A DNA stretch of 64,000 nucleotides. Source: Dama dama (Eukaryota; Chordata; Mammalia; Artiodactyla; Cervidae). A program made the position numbers and the translations under genes. Below the pieces are notes generated by a model. That model saw nothing but the letters and a program-made list of their open reading frames with translations. It made no database searches and was not told the origin of the DNA. Below are positions 53,291 to 64,000 of this stretch, in pieces. The number at the start of each line of letters is the position of its first letter. The first letter of the stretch is position 1. The stretch is taken from assembly GCF_033118175.1 (NCBI RefSeq), contig NC_083701.1, positions 68,223,001 through 68,287,000 of the forward strand. Reading direction: 5' to 3'.

Positions 53291-53914
53291 CAATCTACTA
53301 AGTGACTTCTTTGGGGAATAGTTTGGAAAAAAAAAATCTTGCATATTGTATATGCAGGACAAACCTGTTGTCTTTAGTTAACAAGATGATACTGCCATTT
53401 TACACCACAAGCAGGGGAACTATGGTTGTCTAAGACCTTCCAGCATTGCACCTAAAAAAAAATCTTTCCCAAAGAGCTAAATAGAGAGTTTATTTGTAGC
53501 AGAAGTATTCAAAATAGATGTAGTTAAATTTGAAATAACTGTGGATACTCTGGGTTCATCTTTATAAATTGCCTAGAAGGATAACAGAAAGACTGTCAGC
53601 TAAAACCGTGAAGCATAAACTGGGACTATATCTTTAGGAATATTTTCACTGCAAGTAATAGAAAATCACATAGTTTAAGCCAGTTCACAAAGGCTTAACA
53701 AAAGCAAACATGAAAATTCTGACATAGGGGCTGCTGACGTTTATTCAATCATATCAGATGGTCATCTCTGCAGTTCTCTTGGTTTTTCCCTCCTACTTGC
53801 CATGTGATTGCCTTATATCAGAAATCAACATTCAGATTTAAGACAAGAAGAAGGAAAGTTACTGAATCAGAGATGTTTTCTCTGTCTCTTTAGTCAGGAA
53901 AGCAAGTATTTTCT

Positions 53915-54370
53915 TAATGCCAGATGTTATGCTAAAGCTAAACTTCTTACATGCATCATTTCAATCTTTTTATGAATAAGTAGTATTCTCCATTTATCAG
54001 GCTTAAAGACTTGCCCAATATCACCCAGCTAAGAAGTTAAAGAGTTATACATAGAAGTGGATGAGAAGAAGAACATGGTTTAAATAAGCTTAGGAAGAAC
54101 TTTACTCCCCAAAAGTGAAAGGGTGGGCTCAAACACAATTGTAAATGCTTATTGAGTATCTATGAGATAGGCACTGCAACATGTGTTACCAAAATTATCA
54201 TCCACTCAACAACCTTATGAAACCTATACCGTTATTCTCATTTCTTTTTATAGATGATTAATGGAGCAACAAAGAGATTTTTCAAACTTACCAAAATACA
54301 AAGATTTCAATTTACAGAAGTAACTTTAAATTATGGCAGTTTAACTCTTAGGGCTGCTTAACCACAATGC
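53915..54370 (-). repeat. Two adjacent MIR-type SINE fragments
   Basis: One at 53915-54060 ('gccagatgttatgctaaagc', 'aagacttgcccaatatcacc'). A second at 54140-54370 ('gcttattgagtatctatgag', 'caacaaccttatgaaaccta', 'ttaactcttagggctgctta'). Both are in reverse. Confidence 0.6.
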
Positions 54371-54399
54371 TGTGCGTCCTGACAATATAAAAGCTACAG

Positions 54400-56160
54400 A
54401 AAGGCAAGGGGCTGAGGATGGAGAAAAAGTCTTTGGATTTGGCAATTAGGGGATCGTTAGTTATCTTTTACAGTGCAGTTATTACAGTGATAAGGGTAGA
54501 AGTAAGTCACAGAGCAGTACTAAGAAAGAGTAACCAACAGATGTAGATTATTTTGACATTGAAAAGAAAACAAAAGAAGGGACTGAGCTAAAAGAAGTTT
54601 GATTTTTTCTTAGGATAAGAAGAATACGGCTATAAGTGGAGAGAAAAGGAAAGGAGTAGTAGAAGAGAGATTCAAAATAAAGAAGGAATAATTGACTCTC
54701 TCTTGAGCCTCTGGGAAGGGGTCAAAGACTTGGATGTAAGACTGGGAGAAGGACCACCTAAGGGGAAGAGAATCATTCTTTCTCAGACTAGAAGAAAAGA
54801 GAAAGGTAAGTAAAGCCATCCAGAAATCTTGGACTAGGTATCAGAGAAGTTGAGTAAGATCAGTTTTCTAAGTAAAGAACATACGTAAAAGTAAGAAATT
54901 CTTTGAAAAGATAGAGTAGATAATTGGAAGGAAAATCATCTAGAGGTGAAAGTTGGCAGCAAGTCTAGATCTTACCTACAAGGCTGAATCATGTTGGAGT
55001 GGGAGCAGACGGAGGGTAGGTTAGGAAGGTTCTAGGGTCAAAATGAACAGTTTATGGAGAAGATGAGTGTAGTTTGATTATGTCGAGCAAGTTGCCTATT
55101 CAGGTAGAGAGGTATAACAAAAATGGATGTGACGGTCTCGGGCTTGATGAAGAGTTTGGAACCAGAAATGGAAATCATTTTGAGTATCCCAAAGACTATT
55201 GTGTATTTGAATCCCTAAACGGAGTTAAGAGAGGCAGAATCGTAAGGGAAGAAGAGAATCTGAGGTGAGAAGTCAGAAGGCAGCTCATCTTTGGTGGAGA
55301 ATTTTCCAGACATGTGTTGAGCACTTCTTGGATCCCTGGGTCAGGAAGATCTCCTGGAGGAGGAAATAGCTACCCACTCCAGTATACTTGCCTGGAAAAA
55401 TTCTATGGACAGAGGGGCCTGGCGGGCTACAGTCCACGGGGTCACATAGAATCCGGACACAACTAAGTGACTGAGCATACACATACATGAGTAGACACTT
55501 GCTGGAGACAAGAGCTATCCCTGGTGCTTTTGCTCAGCAGCTTCATAATCTTGTAGAGAAACAGACATAGAAACAATTACTTTGAGACAAATGCTGTCAT
55601 TGAGACTGTGTAACTGGAGGATGTTATTACCTCTGCCTTAGTGGGTAGGGGGGAGATCAGTGAAGATTCAAAGGACAGGACAGGTCGTGGCTCCACCAGA
55701 GCAGAACCAGAGGCACGAGGGAGCAGGCACATGGGCAAATGACACGTATCTCCGCATCCCTGAGGTGTGGGGTGTGTGTGGTCAGTGGCAGGAGATGAGG
55801 CTAGAAAGGTAAAAAGAAATAAAAATGAAGGTTCTTAAATGCTTATTATTTGTCTTCTACGGTTGATCAGATTTGCATTTTAGAAAATATCCTAGAAAAA
55901 AAGCACGTGGAAACCTCTAGAGGTAGAGATGGCTTGCAAAGTTAAAGCAGAAATCTAGGGTCTAAGGGCAGGGGAAGAAGGGAGAAGCAGGAGAAGATAA
56001 ATGAAAGAGCTGTTTTAGGAGGAAGAACTGTGAGAATTTTAGACTTGGATGGAATAGGAGCAAGGATCATTCCCAGGTTTCCTGATTTAGGTGGCTGGGT
56101 GGATGGTGACAATAAAGGAACATTGCAAATACTTGGGGCAGATAAAGACTTTTCACCAAA
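54400..56160 (-). repeat. L2 LINE, antisense, broken by a Bov-tA copy
   Basis: Purine-rich text runs in the order of reversed L2: 'tcagagaagttgagtaagat', 'ggagatgaggctagaaaggt', 'gttgatcagatttgcatttt' and 'ggtggctgggtggatggtga'. The match is patchy and the borders are approximate. Confidence 0.45.
55329..55490 (+). mobile_element. Bov-tA SINE, 5'-shortened
   Basis: It starts within 'ggatccctgggtcaggaaga' and continues 'agctacccactccagtatac' and 'gtccacggggtcacatagaa', then 'aactaagtgactgagcatac'. Confidence 0.88.
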
Positions 56161-56224
56161 TTAAAAAAAAAATTAAAGTAGAAATTCAATTTACAGGAAT
56201 CTTCTAGGATGTTGGTGGGAGTTA

Positions 56225-56450
56225 GGACCATGGATAATAATTGAAATAATTGATATTAATTGCTTGCTTTCAATGTGCCAGGCACTGCAATATCTCATTT
56301 CATACTAAATTGGGACCATTATCATCACCTTTACTTTACAGATGAGAAAACCAAGGCATAGAAAGCATCTGTGACTTTCTAGGGTCACACTCACATCATG
56401 ATTCTAACCCTGGCAACTGACCTGCTCTTAACCCTGATTCTTTACTCATG
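56225..56450 (-). repeat. MIR SINE
   Basis: 'tttcaatgtgccaggcactg', 'actttacagatgagaaaacc', 'aaggcatagaaagcatctgt' and 'ctgctcttaaccctgattct': a well-kept reversed MIR. Confidence 0.85.
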
Positions 56451-56739
56451 CTCCTGAATCCCTGGATGTGCTTTCCTGGGCATTAATAAATAAAAGGAAA
56501 AGGCAAGTGAGTCCATGAGAGGATTAAGGAATTAAAATATTGCGAAGAATGTGAAGGCCAAATTCAAAGTGCAAAAGTGGAGGTTGTGGTCAAAAGAGGA
56601 ATTAGGTCAAGATCCCTCAGTTGGGGCACCTTTGTGTGGTGAGTCCCGCACCCTTTCCCAGTCTCCAGACTCTGACTTATAAACAACTGCTGCTTCGTAT
56701 TCAGTCTGTTCTAAACGGAACTTGACTTCCACGATAGAA

Positions 56740-56790
56740 CACTCTTCCGGTTTTCCTCCGGGTTATTCCCAGAATAAACCTTCCGGTCAT
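56740..56790. promoter_or_regulatory. Cluster of ETS-type CTTCCGG motifs
   Basis: CTTCCGG occurs at 56744-56750 and 56780-56786, with TTTCCTCCGGG between them, in a locally CpG-containing patch in AT-rich DNA. Whether it is active, and for which transcript, cannot be seen. Confidence 0.35.
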
Positions 56791-56849
56791 TCCTGCGCTC
56801 TGACTCCGTTACCTAGCCATGAGATATGGAATCCCTCGGATCTCAGCCC

Positions 56850-57430
56850 TAGACTTTTGACTCCTCTCATTCTTTGATTTTCCCCTCCTGGGGAAAGTCA
56901 TGTCCATGACTTCATTGACTACTTTTTGCAGATGACTCACATACGTATGTAAATTCAGGACAAATAAATTTTCTGAGCTCTGAATCAGTATTTCCACTGT
57001 TTTCCTGAAAAACTCCATTTGGGTGGAATGAAGCATCTTTCAGTCCAAGTGTCCAAAAGCAGCTCATGGGCTCCAGCCTCTTCCGCACTCCCCAAACGTG
57101 CCCTCTTCTACGTGTACTCCATACCAGGTAATGGCAGTCATCAAACCACGAAAAAAGCCAAAAATCTAGGGGAAGCTTTTGATGCTTTACTTTCCTTTAA
57201 CTTAGCATATCGGCCCACTGGCAAGACTTCTTGGTTTTTATCTTCTAAATATCTCTTGAATTTATTGCACAAATATCCTTTGAAATCTTACTTTTCTTAG
57301 TCTCTATCATCACTGGCACCCAAAGTACAACCTTTCCCTCCTCTAAATTACTGCAGCAGTCTATTTTAAACTTAATTTGTCAGCTGTAGGCATTATCCAT
57401 TGTCTGCCTGCTATGAAAGACGAAGATTTG
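56850..57430 (+). repeat. L2 LINE fragment
   Basis: 'atctttcagtccaagtgtcc', 'aaaagcagctcatgggctcc', 'cttccgcactccccaaacgt' and 'atttattgcacaaatatcct' follow L2 in a degraded form. Confidence 0.45.
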
Positions 57431-57563
57431 CTTTTTATCACATTTTCTGGACCTCTCCATCTTTCTAATATATATTATTTATTTTACATTTTCAGTTGGA
57501 GTAGTAACCATTTTTTACACTATTGTTTAAATGCTAGTCACATTTGAGTCATGTACCATACCA

Positions 57564-57773
57564 GGGCTTCCCTCGTGGCTCAGACAGTAAAGCCTCTGCC
57601 TGCAATGCAAGAGACCCAGTTTCGATCCCTGGGTCAGGAAGATCCCCTGGAGAAGGATATGGCAACCCACTCCATTACTCTTGCCTGGAAAATCCCATGA
57701 CAGAGGAGCCTGGTGGGCTACAGTCCATGGGGTCACAAAGAGTCGGACATGACTGAGTGACTTCACTTCACTC
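57564..57773 (+). mobile_element. Bov-tA SINE with target-site duplication
   Basis: 'gggcttccctcgtggctcag', 'cagtttcgatccctgggtca', 'ggcaacccactccattactc' and 'gtcggacatgactgagtgac'. It is flanked by ACCATACCA at 57555-57563 and 57774-57782. Confidence 0.93.
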
Positions 57774-57889
57774 ACCATACCATAATTATTACCATTCTCT
57801 TATTTGAATAAGTGTTTTCTTTGTTACTTTAATTATCTTGTGCTATCATTAAAACGTCCTCAATTCGTCCTTAGAACTATGATTCTCCT

Positions 57890-58070
57890 TTAAGTATATT
57901 CAGTACATTTACTATGTGCCACATTCTTCTCCTGTGGTTTTGATCTTTAGTAGCAGCCTTTTGAAGTAGGTCTTGTTATATCCAATTTATAAATGAGGAA
58001 ATTTAGGAACAGAGCAAGCCAATAAGAACTTATATTAGGATCCAGGCAACTATATTCCTTTTCTTTTTTA
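57890..58070 (-). repeat. MIR SINE fragment
   Basis: 'catttactatgtgccacatt', 'ttataaatgaggaaatttag' and 'atattaggatccaggcaact' read as reversed MIR. Confidence 0.6.
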
Positions 58071-58226
58071 AGGAAAATACTTAATTTTATTTATTTATTT
58101 ACTTTTATTGAGGTATAACTGACAGATAATCTTAAGTTAGTTTCAGGTGTACAGCATAAGAATTCAATATTTTTATATATTGCAATATGATCACCACCAT
58201 AAGTTTAGCTAAAGTCTGTCACCACA

Positions 58227-59765
58227 GTTCAGTTCAGTTCAATTGCTCAGTCATGTCCAACTCTTTGCGACCCCATGAATCGCAGCACACCAGGCCTCCC
58301 TGTCCATCACCAACTCCCAGAGTCCACCTGAACCCACGTCCATGAGTCGGTGATGCCATCCAGCCATCTCATCCTCTGTCGTTCCCTTCTCCTCATGCCC
58401 CCAATCCCTCCTAGCATCACGGTCTTTTCCAAAGAGTCAACTCTTCACATCAGGTGGCCAAAGCCTTGGAGTTTCAGCTTCAGCATCAGTCCTTCCAATG
58501 AACATCCAGGACTGATCTCCTTTAGGATGGACTGGTTGGATCTCCTTGCAGTCCAAGGGACTCTCAAGAGTCTTCTCCAACACCACAATTCAAAAACATC
58601 AATTCTTCAGTGCTCAGCTTTCTTTACAGTCCAACCCTCACATCCATACATGACCACTGGGAAAACCATAGCCTTGACTAGACGGACCTTTGCTGGCAAA
58701 GTAATGTCTCTGCTTTTTAATACGCTGTCTAGGTTGGTCATAACTTTCCTTCCAAGGAGTAATCGTCTTTTAATTTCATGACTGCAATTACCATCTGCAG
58801 TGATTTTGGAGCCAAGAAAAATAAAGTCAGCCACTGTTTCCACTGTTTCCCCATCTATTTGCCATGAAGTGATGGGACCAGATGCCATGATCTTAGTTTT
58901 CTGAATGTTGAGTTTTAAGCCAACTTTTTCACTCTCCTCTTTCACTTTCACCAAGAGGCTCTTTAGTTCTTCACTTTCTGCCATAAGGGTGGTGTCATCT
59001 GCATATCTGAGGTTATTGATATTTCTCCCAGCAATCTTGATTCCAGCTTGTGCTTCTTCCAGCCCAGCGTTTCTCGTGATGTACTCTGCATATAAGTTAA
59101 ATAAGCAGGATGACAATATACAGTCTTGACACATTCCTTTCCCTATTTGGAACCAGTCTGTTGTTCCATGTCCAGTTCTAACTGTTACTTCCTGACCTGC
59201 ATACAGGTTTCTCAAGAGGCAGGTCAGGTGGTCTGGTATTCCCATCTCCTTAAGAATTTTCCAGTTTGTTGTGATCCACACAGTCAAAGGCTTTGGCATA
59301 GTCAATAAAGCAGAAATAGATGTTTTTCTGGAACTCTCGCTTTTTCGATGATCCAGTGGATGTTGGCAATTTGATCTCTGGTTCCTCTTTCTTTTCTAAA
59401 ACCAGCTTGAACATCTGGAAGTTCACGGTTTACGTATTGCTGAACCCTGGCTTGGAGAATTTTAAGCATCGTTTTACTAGCGTGTGAGATGAGTGCAATT
59501 GTGTGGTAGTTTGAGCATTCTTTAGCATTGCCTATCTTTGGGATTGGAATGAAAACTGACCTTTTCCAGCCCTGTGGCCACTGCTGAGTTTTCCACATTT
59601 GCTAGCATATTGAGTGCAGCACTTTCAGAGCATCATCTTTCAGGATTTGAAATAGCTCAACTGGAATTCCATCATATCCACTAGCTTTGTTCACAGTGAT
59701 GCTTCCTAAGGCCCACTTGACTTCACATTCCAGGATGTATGGCTCTAGGAGTGACTAGGTGTGGT
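58227..59765 (-). mobile_element. BovB LINE, 1.54 kb 5'-truncated copy with target-site duplication
   Basis: Inserted in L1 and flanked by GTCTGTCACCACA (58214-58226 and 59766-59778). On the minus strand a 232-codon frame (59305-58607) runs from MPKPLTVWITTNWKILKEMG through NLYAGQEV and NLRYADDTTLMAESEELKSL to VVMYGCEGWTVKKAEH; YADD is the reverse-transcriptase active site. A preceding 98-codon frame (59598-59302) holds SVFIPIPKIGNAKE and GFRKERGTRDQIAN in another phase. A frameshift near 59305 and truncation make it inactive. Confidence 0.95.
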
Positions 59766-59882
59766 GTCTGTCACCACACAAAGGTATAATTTTTTTCTTA
59801 TGATGAAAACTTTTAAGATCTACTCTCTTTAGCAACTTTCAAATATACATTACAGTATTATTAATTATATTCACAATGCTAT

Positions 59883-60011
59883 TGGAGAAGGGGATGGCAA
59901 CCCACTCCAGTGTTCTTGCCTGGAGAATCCCATGGACAGAGGAGCTGGGTGGGCTGCAGTCCATGGGGTCACAAAGAGTCGGACACAACTGAGTGACTAA
60001 CACACACACAC
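59883..60011 (+). mobile_element. Bov-tA SINE 3' part with target-site duplication
   Basis: 'tggagaaggggatggcaacc', 'cactccagtgttcttgcctg' and 'gtcggacacaactgagtgac', then a (CA)n tail. Flanks ACAATGCTAT (59873-59882) and ACAGTGCTAT (60012-60021) differ at one base. Confidence 0.9.
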
Positions 60012-60859
60012 ACAGTGCTATACATTATATCCCCATGAGTTATTTTATAATGAAAGTTTGTACCTTTTGAAGCCTTCCACCCTTTTTTCTCACCTCCTGC
60101 CTCTGGCAACCACCAATTTGCTCTTTGTATCTATGATCTCTGTTTGTTTTTTTTTTTAAGATTTCACACATAAGTGAAATCATATGATCATATGGTATTC
60201 TCTGTCAGACTTATCATTTAGTATAATGCCTTCAAGATTAATTTATGTTATTGCAGATGGCAAGATTTCAGTCTTTTTGGTGGCTGAGTGATATTCCATT
60301 TTGAATAAATGAATATATACCTATCTCCCAATTTCATTATCCATTCATCTGTTGATGGATGCTTAGGTCATTTTTTATATCTTAGCTATTGTAAGTTCTA
60401 CAATGAACATAGGGGTGCATACATCTTTTTGAACTAGTATTTTCATTTTCTTCAGGTAAATACTCAGAAGTAGAATTGCTGGATCATATGACAATTCTAT
60501 TTTTAACTTTTTAGGAACCTCCATGTTGTTTTCCATAATGGTTCACCAATTTAAATTTCCACCAACAGTGCACAAGTGTTCTCTATTCTCTATATGCTGG
60601 ATAATGCTTCTTTCTTGTCTTTTTGATAATAACCATTCTCACAGATATTAGATATCATCCCATTGTGATTTTGATTTTGATTTCCTGAATAATTAGTGAT
60701 GTTGAGCTCCATTTCACGTGCCTGTTGGCCACCTGTATGTCTTCTTTGGGAAAATTTCTATTCAGATCTTATACCCATTTTTAAATCAGATTATTTGGGG
60801 GGGAGTTGCTATTGAATTGTATGAGTGGTTTATATATTTCAGATACTATTATTAGATAT

Positions 60860-61400
60860 TTGTTGTTGTTCAGTTGCTCAGTCATGCCCGACTCTGAGAC
60901 CCCATGGACTGTAGCACGCCAGGCTTCCCTGTCCTTCACCAACTCCCAGAGCTTGTTCAAACTCATGTCCATTTAGTTGGTGATGCCATCCAACCATCTC
61001 ATCCTCTGTCGTCCCCTTCTGCCTTCAATCTTTCCCAGCATCAGGGTCTTTTCTAATGAGTCAGTTCTTCGCTTCAGATGGCCAAAGTATTGGAGCTTCT
61101 GCTTCAGCGTAAGCCCTTCCAAAGAATATTCAGGACTGATTTCTTTTAGGATTGACTGGTTTGATCTCCTTGCCATCCAAGGGACTCTCAAGAGTCTCAA
61201 GACTCTCAAGAGTCAATACCACAGTTCAAAAGCATCAGTTCTTTGGCATTCAGCCTACTTTATGGTCCAACTCTCACATCCATACATGACTACTGGAAAA
61301 ACCATAGATTTGACTAGACAGACCTTTATCAGCAAAGTAATGTCTCTGCTTTTTAATACATTGTCTAGGTTTGTCATAGCTTTTCTTCCAAGGAGCAAGC
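60860..61400 (-). mobile_element. BovB LINE 3' end with target-site duplication
   Basis: Starts 'tgttgttgttcagttgctca' and contains reversed [37 protein letters not shown] and [10 protein letters not shown]. It is flanked by TTATTAGATAT at 60849-60859 and 61401-61411. A small internal tandem duplication (ACTCTCAAGAGTC, twice) lies near 61188-61215. Confidence 0.93.
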
Positions 61401-61540
61401 TTATTAGATATATGATTTGCATTTGGTAGGTTGCCTTTTCATTTTATTTTATTCATGGTTCCCTTTGTTGTGCCGAAGAGTTTTTAGTTTTATGTAGTCT
61501 CACTAGTTTATTTTTGCTTTTAGTGTCTCAGGCATCCCAT

Positions 61541-62439
61541 GTTCTTAACCACTGTGTTATGTGAGCCCTCCGTAAGGGAGTAAACCAAGACTAAAGAGAA
61601 TACACAGTCTATTAAGCTGGAAGAGGAAAAGAGAGATCTCAATTTTAGTGGATTATATATATCCTCTCTTTTTTGGTTCACTTCCTTGTTTGGGCAAAGT
61701 ACATACTTCACCAGCTTCCTGAGAGGGTGCATAACATGTAAATTTTAGAGAACTTGCATGTCTGAAAGCATCTTTACTCTTCCCCCACACTTGGTAGTTT
61801 CACCCCTGTGTGCTGATCGAATTCCCCGGAAATAATCTCCCTGAAGGATTTATGTCTGGCTGCCAGGTTTAGTGGGGAAATAGAGTGTTTCATGATTCAA
61901 TTTCATCATTGACATGATATCCTTTTTTCTATATTGAGCCCCTGATCTCACCTATACTCATTGTCCGCTAGTCTTACTCTCTCCAGAGAATAAACCTTCG
62001 ATCTTGTGCTATAGTCTGGGAGAGACAGGTTTCTTGTAGGAAAGAACCTTAAGAGTGTGTCTTCAGTGCTTTATAAATTGATGTTCAATCAGCTATTTTC
62101 ACTTCCTTCCCCAGCAGAAGGTATTGAAGCCTCTTAAGCCTCTGAGAACTTATTTGCTGAATATCAGGTCACGTCTTAACTTTTTCCACTGTCAATTCAG
62201 AATCCTCTTGGATTCACAAAAGAAATGATAATCTATCCATCTGCTTCCCACTTGCAAAGTTTTATTGCTGCTGTCTCCTACCCTATCTCCTTTATTCTTG
62301 TCAGAAACCCTGTAAAACTTCCTTTTCTGACATTTTATTAGGACTTCTGAAAGGAGTGAAAGTAAATACAGTTCAAACTGTCACCTTAAACTGGAAGTCA
62401 AAATAACCTGTTAACCTCTCTCTACGTGTACATACTCTT
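61541..62439. other. Intergenic stretch, nothing recognised
   Basis: Mixed-composition DNA, no gene or repeat that I can name. Confidence 0.45.
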
Positions 62440-63025
62440 GCCACAGTCTAATCCATTCTCCAGAACTCAGCTGGAGTCATCTTTTGAAATGCAAATCTAA
62501 CGTGTCACCTCTCTACTGAAAATAGTTCACTGGTTTTCCAGTGGGAAGCTCAAAGTCTTTACCATGACCCACAACCCCTAGCAGGGCCTGACCTCTTCCT
62601 GCAGCCTCTCATTGTCCTGGACACTCTGCCCACACTGGTCTCTCTCGGTCCTCTGTGGCCACTGAGCCTGTGCACTTCTCTGCCTGCATCACCCCTCCTC
62701 CTCTCTGCTTCCCAGCAAGTTCCCTTTCCCGTATTAACTCATCCTTTTCTTCCAGCTCATCTACCGCCTCTCTCCCTGCCTTCCACCACCAGGCCAGCCC
62801 TTCTTATGAAATGCTCTTAGAGCAATATGTAGTTCCCTTTCATAACTCTTATCCCTGTTGTAAATTTACATTTAGCTGAATAATTCTTTCATTTGTTTTC
62901 CTCTCTTCTCCTGGACTTACAGGCTTCACGAGAGCAATGACCATGTCCATTTTTGTTCACCATTGTCTCGTGGAATTGTGTGTCATGCATTATAAGCATT
63001 TAAAGCACGTTTGTTGAACTGAAAA
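62440..63025 (+). repeat. L2 LINE 3' end, long
   Basis: 'gctggagtcatcttttgaaa', 'ctctactgaaaatagttcac', 'gcagggcctgacctcttcct', 'actgagcctgtgcacttctc', 'cagcaagttccctttcccgt', 'acttacaggcttcacgagag' and 'tgtttgttgaactgaaaatg'-like text run in order. Confidence 0.75.
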
Positions 63026-64000
63026 TGGGTCAAAACTCACTTCTTTTCCTCAGTCTCTGGTTTATTGTCACCTTCCAAACTCTAAAGGGAGCTCAGTGCT
63101 CTCTCCTCGCCTTTCATCCCTGGGAAGGGGCCAGAGGACCGACGTGGGTTAGACCTAGACCACCAGGCCTCTGGTCACAGTCCTTAGGGCCAGAATTTTT
63201 GGTGTCCACACGGCATGGTGTCAAGCAGAGCACCGTGCCCTGATGATCGATCCTAGGGGAAAACTCCAAACACTTCGGCCCATTGCATCTCGGTATTGAC
63301 TGGAGTTTCCAAAAAAAAAGATACAGTGCAGTCAAGCCCTATTTGGGACAGCATTTTACTTACACAGAGAAGAGGCAGAACGAGATCAGCTTTAATAGTG
63401 GGCATCTGTACCCCACAGCTAGCGGGTCTCTCCCAGCTGCCAACACAAGGTAATTCGCCAGGCCGTGCACCCATTCATGCTGCAGTGAAAGGAACCCTGT
63501 TCCCTCACCTCAGAGGATGTCACAACAGTTAGGATTGGCCAGGTACCATGTGACACATGTGTTTTAAGCAGAGACGAGAGTACTCATTGAGATTATAACA
63601 AGGAAAGATTTTCCCACACAGGTAATAAACCAGACATAGTCTGTATGGGCTCTTTAGCAGTTGATGAGGAAGCGTTCCAGACCTGAGGTCCATTCTTATG
63701 CAGCTGAGTGGGGGCTCCATGAGACTGCCTTTTCCAATGCGAGTTCTTCTGGATTCTCTCTCTCTTTTATTTTTTGGCTTTCTCCTTATGTTCTCTCTTT
63801 GGAATTTCAGTATAGACTCTTAGATCTTCCTCTTGCTTCTTCCTTTTGCTTTACATTCTTAGGTCTGGATGGAATCCAGGGGAAGAAAGCCTAAGGAGAA
63901 TGAGACATCTTGTTTCACACATGGTTTTGCCTATTCACTAGAAGTAGGTTCTACAGTGAGATTCAGGGTCGAAGCTTCATCAGTAAAACCCAGAGATTTT
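63026..64000. other. Intergenic stretch, nothing recognised
   Basis: Slightly higher GC than average. Several 60-80 codon open frames overlap on both strands, with no similarity, initiation context or splicing that I can support. RBM12B is expected beyond this edge from synteny, but no part of it is visible. Confidence 0.45.

Larger units (their letters stand above)
58075..61540 (-). mobile_element. Old L1 fragment hosting three nested insertions
   Basis: The + strand reads as the reverse of L1: 'attgaggtataactgacaga', 'gtttcaggtgtacagcataa', 'cacctcctgcctctggcaac', 'ggctgagtgatattccattt', 'tgctggatcatatgacaatt', 'tttccaccaacagtgcacaa' and 'ttgtgccgaagagtttttag'. Removing the insertions at 58227-59765, 59883-60011 and 60860-61400 leaves about 1.2 kb of L1 in register. 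It is decayed and its frames are closed. Confidence 0.85.

Noticed and set aside
63026..64000. 5' end of RBM12B
   Set aside because: Synteny places it near this edge, but I see no CpG island, exon or protein match in the last kilobase.

Overview
The window is mammalian nuclear DNA from a ruminant, most likely a bovid. It is full of BovB (RTE-type) LINE fragments, tRNA-related Bov-tA SINEs and CHR-2 SINEs, a mix that marks ruminants. Older MIR, L2, L1, MER5A and MLT1-like repeats form the background. I cannot tell cattle, buffalo, sheep and goat apart from the sequence alone.

The one protein-coding gene I can support is TMEM67 (meckelin, the MKS3/JBTS6 gene), on the minus strand. All 28 coding exons lie between 51077 (ATG) and 8810 (stop). 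Joined, they give exactly 2988 bases, that is 995 codons plus TAA, with consistent phases and GT/AG at every junction. The CpG-rich promoter at about 50600-51240 holds an RFX X-box, an ETS site and a CCAAT box. A candidate polyadenylation signal lies at 7730-7735.

Layout: 1-7700 is intergenic and holds BovB, L1, MIR and SINE copies, an MLT1-like LTR and a small isolated CpG-rich pocket. 7715-8809 is the probable 3' UTR. 8810-51077 is TMEM67, whose introns carry most of the repeats. They also hold a decayed copy of exon 12, a short retrocopy of an unidentified mRNA tail and a target-site-flanked 3'-truncated L1. 51246-51627 is a BovB fragment lying directly against the promoter. 51628-64000 is intergenic and is dominated by L2, MIR and a minus-strand L1 that received three later insertions, each with recognisable target-site duplications.

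From known mammalian synteny, PDP1 would lie beyond coordinate 1 and RBM12B beyond 64000. I see neither inside the window. I found no evidence of a new biological system. The most distinctive observations are the ghost exon in intron 13, the X-box promoter with a retroelement against it, the nested LINE stack and two apparent poly(A)-only insertions.
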